Virus record (IMG/VR): IMGVR_UViG_3300046697_000117
Location: 1 to 33,971 of that record
Length of the DNA: 33,971 nucleotides
Origin: a virus
Strand: one strand, 5' to 3'
A program made the position numbers and the translations under genes. Positions within the stretch are counted from its first letter, which is position 1; every line of letters starts with the position of its first letter. A model generated the notes under the pieces. That model made no database searches. It saw only the letters and a list, made by a program, of their open reading frames with translations, and was not told where the DNA came from. Shown piece by piece: positions 1-6,313 of this stretch.

Positions 1-517
1 AGAAAGCTTGCCCGTCGGAGCGGAAAGGACCGTTGATGGCAAGAATGGATGACCCCATTTGAGTAATTGAACCTCCCGTCACGACCCATATGGAGGCAGT
101 GGCGTTATAGGTCGATGTTGCCGTAAAAGGGAGGTTGGTGCATACCAGCAAGCCTCTACCTTCTAAAACTGCCGCTGCATGAGCCGCCTGAAAAGTCGCA
201 AACCCGAAGGATGAAGCCCATCCGCTTATAGGGAGATTCCCGTTAGTTGGCGTCGGGACGACATATTGATACAGCTTAGGAACTAATCCTGTTCCTGTTA
301 CCTGCACATCGTATACGACAGTGCCGTCATCGTTGACAAAGAACATAAAAGAACCGTCGAGGGCATCGCTCGTGACGCTCGTCGTCGGCAAGGTGCAAGC
401 CAAGTCCGTGTAGATGGTCGAGGGCGTCGCGGACCCGTGGATGTAGCATGTCACGTTCCCGCCCTGGATGATGTTCCCGGCTCCGTTTCTCGCAGTTCCC
501 CACACGACTCTTATCAT
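1..517 (-). CDS. Tail fibre/spike-like protein, N-terminal part (cut by left edge)
   Basis: The reading frame starts at an ATG (MIRVVWGTARNGAG) and is open to the window edge, giving 172 residues without a stop. Residues 1-95 form a Gly/Thr-rich beta domain. Residues 115-172 (FQAAHAAAVLEGRGLLVC, then alternating short strands and glycines ending in LAINGPFRSDGQAF) resemble the start of a right-handed beta-helix of the pectate-lyase type found in phage spikes. It is the last late gene in the window, and its ATG overlaps the stop of the preceding gene (ATGA). A host-recognition or depolymerase role is inferred from fold and position only. The C-terminal part, where an active site would be, is missing. 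Confidence 0.6.
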   Translation of the reverse strand, partial: MIRVVWGTARNGAGNIIQGGNVTCYIHGSATPSTIYTDLACTLPTTSVTSDALDGSFMFFVNDDGTVVYDVQVTGTGLVPKLYQYVVPTPTNGNLPISGWASSFGFATFQAAHAAAVLEGRGLLVCTNLPFTATSTYNATASIWVVTGGSITQMGSSILAINGPFRSDGQAF

Positions 518-912
518 TTCTCACCCCATGCCTTGTCTATGGCGTCGTTGTACTCTTTCTGCGTGATGCCCATTTCGTACAGGTAGATGTTTTCCACGAT
601 GTTCGATACCTCATGTTCACGGCGGTAAGGCGCTCGCGGATCGTCTCCTGCTTCAGCCTCATTCGTGCCGTGCGTCACCCTTTGCTCTTTTTCAAACAGC
701 CGGTCGAACGCCAAGATATCAGGCTCTTCAATCCCTCTATTGCGGCATAACAGATATTCGAGAAGCTCGTGCTGAATGATTGCCATACTCTTCTGCCAGT
801 CGCCAAGATCGGTAGCCCGAACCTGAAGCGTGGCCCCCTCGTCCTCTTCCCAATAGTCCCCAACATAGAACCTTTCCCGGTGCTCTTTCTGCGGGATAAT
901 CTTGATATGCAC
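514..912 (-). CDS. Small conserved phage protein with HExxE motif
   Basis: The conserved part reads VHIKIIPQKEH, GDYWEEDEGATLQVR, LGDWQKSMAIIQHELLEYLL, GI-EPD-AFD-LFE and EAGDDPRAPYRREHEVSNIVE. From memory this is a widespread phage/bacterial hypothetical family with an invariant HELxE and a GDDPRAPYxxEH segment. The histidines and acidic residues suggest a metal site, but no activity is known to me. I chose the GTG at 912, which puts the family N-terminus at VHIKII, behind AAGAGG. A TTG at 933 that overlaps the stop of the upstream ATP-grasp gene (TTGA) is the main alternative. The frame is open further upstream, but that part is antisense-like shadow of the neighbouring gene. About 132 residues. 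Confidence 0.65.
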   Translation of the reverse strand: MHIKIIPQKEHRERFYVGDYWEEDEGATLQVRATDLGDWQKSMAIIQHELLEYLLCRNRGIEEPDILAFDRLFEKEQRVTHGTNEAEAGDDPRAPYRREHEVSNIVENIYLYEMGITQKEYNDAIDKAWGEK

Positions 913-929
913 GTCCGTCAAAGGCCTCT

Positions 930-2171
930 TCAAAACATCAACCCCATCTTGTTTCCATCCTTGATCGCTTTCAAAATCTCCTGAAAAGGCGTCATGTTGA
1001 CTTCTTTGTCGATGTACTTCATCCGTTCCGTGAGAGTCTTTATCTTCCCGATCACCTCCGGCACGCTGTTTCCTATGGCGATGAGGTCGAGGACGATGTC
1101 TTGCCCTCGTGGAGCCCAATACTGGTCCCCATACCGACATCCGCAATGGAGCTTTACCCATTGCTTGTCGCGCTCGTCGATCACGAGCCGGACCCAATTC
1201 GTCATCGCCGCCTGAGAGTACATCGGCAGGCACGCCACATATTTGCCTCTCACGTCGAGTTCAGCCTTCTCGCCGTTGGCGATCTTCCAAACGACTTCTG
1301 AAAAGTTCTTGACTGCCTCCGTATAGACGAGCCCCAGGGGGAGAGGGGAGCGCATCGTCATGTCGATGATGATCGATTTCTTCCGGCTCAGGATCCGCTC
1401 TTCGTCGGAAATGAGGCCGCGATAATCCATCTTCTTCAATAGAGGTGCGAGCTTCCGCATTGACGTGGCGATAGGCTCCGGCGGTTCCATTTCCCATTTT
1501 CCGATATAGGCGTGGCTGCATTCATACCCCCGGAGATAGGGGAAGAGAAAGCCGCCTGCCCCGTGGAAGGCATCAAAGCCGGTTTCGAGTTCGGCGCTGA
1601 TCGGCGCTTCTACGATAAATTTATACTCTTCCTTTTTTGGGCCGAGGTTGGTCGCCCATTCGTCAAGAAGGGTCTCGTGAGTATCGTAATCGAAAGTCCG
1701 GTAGCTCTCCCTATCGCCGCGGAAGACGTTGTGCTTCACAATATATCCCGGATGGTCCTTGAGATACTTTTTCAGGGCTTCCATGCCAATAACAACTTCA
1801 TAGTCCGGCGTGGGGAGTTTGAGTGCCTTCTGTATCTCCCGGAACTTGTCGCGGGACTCTTCCATTACGTCGGCCTTCGCATCCGAGCCGAAACAGGGAA
1901 TGCCCTGCCGCCGGTAATCGGTAATCTCGTCGCCAAAGCCCACGTCGAACGAGGCGATCATATCGACCTTGCGGGCTGTCTGCTTCGGCTTCGCTACCTT
2001 CTCAACCTTGCCTAAGCCTTCGCCATAAGAGAAATTCACGTACTTAGGGTCAATATCGTTGAAGGTGGTATGAAAGTACGTCGAGCCAAAGTCTTGAGAG
2101 AGCCGGGCGGCGAACTCCGCTTCCGCCCCCGTGCCGATGATAAGAATTTTCTTGGAAGAGAGGCCTGTCAT
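930..2171 (-). CDS. ATP-grasp (PurD-like) enzyme in the tail module
   Basis: A 413-residue protein. The N-terminus (SKKILIIGTGAEAEFAARL) is a Rossmann-like preATP-grasp domain. Near residues 140-165 KYLKDHPGYIVKHNVFRGD matches the lysine/glycine strand pair that binds ATP. Later come an acidic strand (EYKFIVEAPI) and IIIDMTMRSPLPLG, which lines up with the metal-binding D/E-x-N-x-R segment of ATP-grasp enzymes such as PurD. ATP-grasp enzymes join a carboxylate to an amine or thiol through an acyl-phosphate. The substrate here is unknown; modification of a virion or host peptide or metabolite is speculation. I chose the ATG at 2171 because GGGAGG lies 9 nt upstream; the longer ATG at 2198 lacks such a site. 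It sits between internal virion proteins and tail genes. Confidence 0.6.
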   Translation of the reverse strand: MTGLSSKKILIIGTGAEAEFAARLSQDFGSTYFHTTFNDIDPKYVNFSYGEGLGKVEKVAKPKQTARKVDMIASFDVGFGDEITDYRRQGIPCFGSDAKADVMEESRDKFREIQKALKLPTPDYEVVIGMEALKKYLKDHPGYIVKHNVFRGDRESYRTFDYDTHETLLDEWATNLGPKKEEYKFIVEAPISAELETGFDAFHGAGGFLFPYLRGYECSHAYIGKWEMEPPEPIATSMRKLAPLLKKMDYRGLISDEERILSRKKSIIIDMTMRSPLPLGLVYTEAVKNFSEVVWKIANGEKAELDVRGKYVACLPMYSQAAMTNWVRLVIDERDKQWVKLHCGCRYGDQYWAPRGQDIVLDLIAIGNSVPEVIGKIKTLTERMKYIDKEVNMTPFQEILKAIKDGNKMGLMF

Positions 2172-2172
2172 C

Positions 2173-2201
2173 TTGACAATCCTCCCGCGGGTGTGCATAG
2201 T
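2173..2201 (+). promoter_or_regulatory. Sigma70-like promoter for a plus-strand microgene
   Basis: TTGACA at 2173-2178, a 17-nt spacer and CATAGT at 2196-2201 (4 of 6 to TATAAT). It points away from the surrounding minus-strand operon, directly into the small ORF at 2219. The expected start of transcription (about 2208) leaves a very short leader that still contains most of the ribosome site. It lies within or upstream of the start of the ATP-grasp gene on the other strand. Confidence 0.4.
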
Positions 2202-2218
2202 AAAGGAAAGGAGGGATT

Positions 2219-2299
2219 ATGATTATTGCGCTTATCTTTCTGGTAGCAATCTTCGCCGTGGTTGTCCATTATGAAGAAAAGAGGCGAAACCGGTTTTAA
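2219..2299 (+). CDS. 26-residue single-membrane-span peptide, opposite to its neighbours
   Basis: The ORF encodes MIIALIFLVAIFAVVVHY followed by EEKRRNRF and a TAA stop. Residues 2-17 are a continuous hydrophobic span and the last eight are charged, so a type of small single-pass inner-membrane peptide is likely. AAAGGAGGG lies 4-5 nt upstream of the ATG, and a promoter-like pair lies just before it. It occupies the only gap between two minus-strand late genes (930-2171 and 2305-3822) and reads the other way. Small phage membrane peptides of this sort may be lysis, exclusion or regulatory factors; none of these can be assigned here. Confidence 0.45.
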   Translation: MIIALIFLVAIFAVVVHYEEKRRNRF

Positions 2300-2304
2300 C
2301 GTCT

Positions 2305-3822
2305 TCATCGGGACGCGTCCTTCATCGCCCGGTCCACGTTGGAAAACATCGCATTTATGTGCGTGTTTGGGTTGTTCTTCCATTTAATCCAGCTCTTTAC
2401 GGCATACATGGCCCCTGCTGCCGCCGCATTCGCGGGACTTAATGTAACCAATGCTTTTGCGGCTTCTGCGCCGGTCGCTATGTTGCTGATATCAAAAAAG
2501 CCTAGCGGCCTTTTTCTTGCATCCACAGCGTTTCTCTTGGCTACGTCGTCCTCTATGGCTTTCAGAGCGCCATACTTGTTTTTAAATTGTTGATACCCCG
2601 GCCCTTCTTCTGCTTCGATAGAGGCATCGAGCGTTTTTCTCATCTGATTCGCCACAATATTCTCTAGTGTTGCTTCTGATGCTGTTTCAAAGGTTGGGTT
2701 CCTATAAAACGCCTTTAACCTCTCGTTTGCTCGCGCTATTGCTCTTTGCGCCTGATCGACCGTGTAAACGCCCCTTTCTATCAATGAAGTTGCCGTTGCC
2801 TTGGCCTTTTTCACAAGTACAGATTCAAAATCCTGCATCACGGGGTCGTCTGCAAATGCCTGAAGCTCCTTGGCTGCCAGGGACAAGTCTATCGTGGCCC
2901 CTTTGTCTCCCGCCGCTTTTTTCATAGCATCGTAACGAGCAAAGACCGATCTCTTTGATTGATCTACCGCCTGCGAAAACTCATCAAGGGTCTTCGGAAC
3001 TTGTCCTATTTTCACGTTGCCTTTAGAATCCGTTAATTTCAGGTTGTCTTTATTCGAGACTATCTCTTTTACGGCCTCTGTCGCCCTGCTTAGATATTGT
3101 TCTGTTTGAACGCTGGTAAGCTGCTTAGCTACCGTGGGGGCAATACCTTTTTGCACTCCCTGTTTTACAGAATTTCTTATCTTCAATTCTGCTTGGACTT
3201 CAGATGGACGATAAGCTATCCCTTCGCTCGTTCTTTTCGCTATTTCCGGCATCGCCATCATTGTTACGTCTTCAGCCGCTTCTTCCGCGACGTACGCAGC
3301 ATTGGGGTAGCCTTTTACTCTAAGGTAAGAGCCTAATTTCTGAGACGGGACAAAAGGAAGACTGAGAGTATCGCCTATCATTTTAAGAGCGCGCTTGCCC
3401 GATTCTGTTCTAGGCTGATAGGTAAACATCTGAGATATAGTGTCTTTCAGGTTTTGTGCTTTAGTGCCCGAGTCTACTTCACCTGTTACAGAGCCATAGG
3501 CTCCGCGCACCGCTCCGGCTACTTTCCCCGCCGCTGCCGCAACAGTACCAGTCGCAAGCCCCGCCGCCACATCCATCGCATTGGACGGCGCTTCAAGAGC
3601 TTCATTCGCAGCTCGTCCTACGCCACCGGCTACCGCTCCGGCGATCTTCTGACCAGTCGTGCGGGTGTCGGGGGGGAGAGTAGCCGGCTGCTTCACCTTG
3701 CCCGGTAAATCTCCGTAGGCATCGGGATATTTAGCCGCGAGTTTGCCCGCAAGAGTGGCGTCGTCCATGTCACCATAGTCGGGGTATTTCTGCCTGAAAG
3801 TTTCAAGTTCCGACACTGGCAT
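2305..3822 (-). CDS. Putative internal virion / DNA ejection protein, 505 aa
   Basis: The N-terminus has two copies of a short motif (FRQKYPDYGDMDDATLAGKL and AKYPDAYGDL) that is common at the start of phage internal and tail-associated proteins. Residues about 55-115 are Ala/Gly-rich with amphipathic or membrane-active character (GAVAGGVGRAANEALEAPS, AAGLATGTVAAAAGKVAG). A long helical, charged middle follows, and the C-terminus has a hydrophobic Ala-rich helix. Its ATG overlaps the stop of the 480-residue gene (TAATG), so the two are translationally coupled. By position after the tail nozzle gene and by composition I infer an ejection protein like P22 gp7/gp16/gp20. No enzymatic motif is visible. 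Confidence 0.5.
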   Translation of the reverse strand: MPVSELETFRQKYPDYGDMDDATLAGKLAAKYPDAYGDLPGKVKQPATLPPDTRTTGQKIAGAVAGGVGRAANEALEAPSNAMDVAAGLATGTVAAAAGKVAGAVRGAYGSVTGEVDSGTKAQNLKDTISQMFTYQPRTESGKRALKMIGDTLSLPFVPSQKLGSYLRVKGYPNAAYVAEEAAEDVTMMAMPEIAKRTSEGIAYRPSEVQAELKIRNSVKQGVQKGIAPTVAKQLTSVQTEQYLSRATEAVKEIVSNKDNLKLTDSKGNVKIGQVPKTLDEFSQAVDQSKRSVFARYDAMKKAAGDKGATIDLSLAAKELQAFADDPVMQDFESVLVKKAKATATSLIERGVYTVDQAQRAIARANERLKAFYRNPTFETASEATLENIVANQMRKTLDASIEAEEGPGYQQFKNKYGALKAIEDDVAKRNAVDARKRPLGFFDISNIATGAEAAKALVTLSPANAAAAGAMYAVKSWIKWKNNPNTHINAMFSNVDRAMKDASR

Positions 3823-5264
3823 TATCGCAATCCCAACGGGTCTTTGGCGCTATTTGTTCCCCCGCCTAGCATGCCCTTTACTTCCTCGATCTGCTTATTG
3901 TATCCGGCCTTTCTGTTGCCCATTTCCTGCCGCAAGAGCTTTGTCACCGCTGTTACCTGTTCCGGCGTTTGCGCGCTGTTGAGCATGGATTCTACTTCTT
4001 TTCGGGCCGAATCGGAGGTAACCGAGCCGCCCGTTGCGGAAGATGTAACTTTGGCATACTCATTGATTGCGGTTCTCACGGCTGCATCAAACTTCGCCAC
4101 TTCTGGATCGCCGGCAAGACTGCGTTTTCCAGCAAGAAGCCACCTGTTGACTACCGGAACGCCTGTTCTACCGACCTGAGACGAAAGCTGGTCTACAAGG
4201 CTCAAGTTTTTCTCTGCGGTGTTCGCAAAAGACATGACTATGCCGCGTTGCTTCTGGATGGTGGTAAGTTCAGTCTGGGCGGCTTTAATCGTTGATTGCG
4301 ATAGCACGCGGGCTTCTACCGTTTGCCCTTCTGCGCTTGCCTGACGCGCCGCCTCGTTTATAATGGCTATTTTCCCTTTACCGCTCATCCCTGTTGCGGG
4401 AAGTTGACCGGTCATCCGGTATTTCTGAGCTTCCTGAGAGAGAGCTTCGGGGGTCAGCGTCGCGTCAGTTTTCGTCTGTTCTTTTTCTTTTGCCGCTCCC
4501 CTTATGTCTACGCCTACTTGAATCTTGTTTCTCGCCCTGCGCTCCATATCATCAAGGATAGCCTTGGCTTCCTTGTCTCCCTTCAATGCCTTTGCGGTAA
4601 GCTGCTCCTGGGTCTGATTCCCTTGTTCTTTCGGGTTCGTGTAGCTCGGTTGCGTCTGCCCTGGAGGGATATACGCCCCGCCGGAAGGCACTACCTCGCC
4701 TTTTTCCTCTTTCGGGGTAAGCTGTTTCCTCAATTGCTCGCGCTGCTCGTCCAAGGTCTTCATCTTGTCAGAGATGCCTTTCAGCGCCTTTTTGCTTTTA
4801 TCGTCGCCCTTCTCCTGTAGCTCTGCTGCCTGCTTCTTGAGGTTTTCTATCTGAGCCACCGTATCCTGGTAGAAGGCGCTGCCCATTTTTGTTTCGAGCG
4901 TCTTCTCGCTGCTGAACATCTTCATGACGTTCTGCGCGTCTTCGGTGCGGATAAACTTTTTTCCGGCAGGGTCGGACTGCATATACGGCATAGATGCCTG
5001 CTGCATAAGCGCATACGTGGCAGGGTGATCTTTAGCGAAGCCCTGAAAATCATCTTCATACATGGGCTTGTCTGCTCTTTCGGCCTTGGCCTTCGCCTGG
5101 GTTAATTGAAATTGAGAAAGCGCCTGCTGCGTCTTGGCCTGATCTTGCACCGCCTGATTGGCCTTAATTTGGTCAATGCCGCCTATCGCATCCATAGCAG
5201 TCTTTGTCGCATCCTGGATGCCTGCCGCCGCCCCGCCCCACGCGCCGCCGCTGTAATCAGGCAT
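3822..5264 (-). CDS. Putative internal virion protein, coiled-coil rich, 480 aa
   Basis: The start MPDYSGGAWGGAAAGIQDATK is a Gly/Ala-rich segment typical of phage ejection proteins. Residues 30-75 and about 130-195 are Gln/Lys/Glu-rich long helices with coiled-coil character (QALSQFQLTQAKAKAERAD, KKQAAELQEKGDDKSKKAL). A second helical block lies near the C-terminus and ends in a glycine-rich tail (MLGGGTNSAKDPLGLR). GGAGGTAAGCA precedes the ATG, which overlaps the end of the upstream 351-residue gene by 8 nt. Function is inferred from order in the late operon: adaptor, nozzle, then three internal proteins. No catalytic motif is seen. Confidence 0.5.
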   Translation of the reverse strand: MPDYSGGAWGGAAAGIQDATKTAMDAIGGIDQIKANQAVQDQAKTQQALSQFQLTQAKAKAERADKPMYEDDFQGFAKDHPATYALMQQASMPYMQSDPAGKKFIRTEDAQNVMKMFSSEKTLETKMGSAFYQDTVAQIENLKKQAAELQEKGDDKSKKALKGISDKMKTLDEQREQLRKQLTPKEEKGEVVPSGGAYIPPGQTQPSYTNPKEQGNQTQEQLTAKALKGDKEAKAILDDMERRARNKIQVGVDIRGAAKEKEQTKTDATLTPEALSQEAQKYRMTGQLPATGMSGKGKIAIINEAARQASAEGQTVEARVLSQSTIKAAQTELTTIQKQRGIVMSFANTAEKNLSLVDQLSSQVGRTGVPVVNRWLLAGKRSLAGDPEVAKFDAAVRTAINEYAKVTSSATGGSVTSDSARKEVESMLNSAQTPEQVTAVTKLLRQEMGNRKAGYNKQIEEVKGMLGGGTNSAKDPLGLR

Positions 5265-6312
5265 TGCTTACCTCCATTTGCTTTCTCGTACCGCCTACAA
5301 AAGCGCAAAAAGGCACCCCAAAGGCGAGGATAAGAGAGCCGAGTCTTGACCCGCCTATCCCGTCAACGGATCTGTGGGCCATTTCTTTTATCACGGGGTA
5401 GGAAAGTACCCGGACGATACCCGTAAGCGCCCTGGATCGACGCATGGCTCTCGATAGTGGGACGCCCCAGGCATGATATCCGGCCATGCACTCATCGGAA
5501 AGCGTCTTTCCATAGGCGCTGTCGGCTCGGTAAATATCGTCGGGAAGAATTCCCTGCCGATGAAGCTCGGTACAGATGACGGAATCGCCGCTTACTACGG
5601 CTACCACTACCCCGACGATTGCGCCGACCACCATCCCCACCGGACCACCCGCCGAGCCTATCGCCGCATCGGTGGCTATTTCAGAACCGCCGTAAAATGC
5701 CGCATCCGCGGCTTCACCTTCAAGGAGCCCAGTTCCTGCCGCCGCCGCCCCACCTGCTTCCGCGCCACCTCCGTAAAAGGCTGTGTCGGCGGCTTCCCCT
5801 TCAAGAAGACTGTCCCCTGCCCCAGCACTCTCGCCGGTTGTTGCCGAGGCTTGTCCCCAATTTGATACGCCGGAAAAGCCAGGTCCTGCCCCGGTTCCTG
5901 AATCGGTAGTCCCTCCTGCTCCCCACAGCCCAGCCGCCTTGCCCTTGCCGTAAATGCTCACTGCGCTTGCCGGCGCTGAAATGCCGGACTGTATCATCGC
6001 CCCTGTTTTCGCCCACTGCGCCGCCTTGCTTGCCTGGTTTATCTTCTGCTGGTCAAGCCCCGAATTTGTGGCAAGGGCCTGGTTCTGGTAGGCAAGTTCC
6101 CCGGTCTGATAGGCCCCCTGCTGATTTACCGATTGCTTCTGTATAGCAAGCCCTTCCTCTGTATTCGATTGATTGTATTCGGCCTCAAGCCCCGCCGTTT
6201 GGTAAGCCGCAAGCTCTTGAGGCGTGGGCTGTCTACCCGTCGTCGCCGAGCTTTGATTAAGAAAATCCTTCCATGATTTCGTGTACTGCGAAGGATCAAG
6301 CGCCATCGCCAT
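5257..6312 (-). CDS. Putative internal virion protein with 27-residue repeat, 351 aa
   Basis: Residues 1-110 are a Gln/Ala-rich helical segment (SKAAQWAKTGAMIQSG). The middle is a low-complexity Gly/Ala/Ser region with a duplicated LLEGEAADTAFYGG unit. A hydrophobic span follows (GPVGMVVGAIVGVVVAVVSG), and then a compact domain with CTELHRQGILPDDIYRADSAYG, a motif I recognise from phage virion proteins. The span and Gly/Ala composition fit a protein that enters or crosses the host envelope during ejection. The first of two in-frame ATGs is preferred (GGGAGG 7 nt upstream). It follows the large nozzle-like gene by 1 nt and overlaps the next gene. Confidence 0.5.
   Translation of the reverse strand: MAMALDPSQYTKSWKDFLNQSSATTGRQPTPQELAAYQTAGLEAEYNQSNTEEGLAIQKQSVNQQGAYQTGELAYQNQALATNSGLDQQKINQASKAAQWAKTGAMIQSGISAPASAVSIYGKGKAAGLWGAGGTTDSGTGAGPGFSGVSNWGQASATTGESAGAGDSLLEGEAADTAFYGGGAEAGGAAAAGTGLLEGEAADAAFYGGSEIATDAAIGSAGGPVGMVVGAIVGVVVAVVSGDSVICTELHRQGILPDDIYRADSAYGKTLSDECMAGYHAWGVPLSRAMRRSRALTGIVRVLSYPVIKEMAHRSVDGIGGSRLGSLILAFGVPFCAFVGGTRKQMEVSNA
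5690..5811 (-). repeat. Two 27-codon tandem-type repeat units inside the 351-aa gene
   Basis: CCGTAAAA starting at 5690 and again at 5771 marks two similar stretches (5690-5730 and 5771-5811) that both encode LLEGEAAD-AFYGG. The offset is 81 nt, so the frame is kept. Base differences between the copies are mostly silent or conservative, which suggests an older duplication under protein-level selection. Confidence 0.7.
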
Positions 6313-6313
6313 A

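Noticed and set aside
514-1233. Long N-terminal extension of the HExxE protein
   Set aside because: The first ~105 residues are the out-of-frame reading of the ATP-grasp gene with biased Arg/His composition; the real start is near 912-933.
2168-2383. Minus-strand 71-residue open frame between the ATP-grasp and ejection genes
   Set aside because: It overlaps the ends of both real genes, has no ribosome site and has a mixed, motif-free composition.
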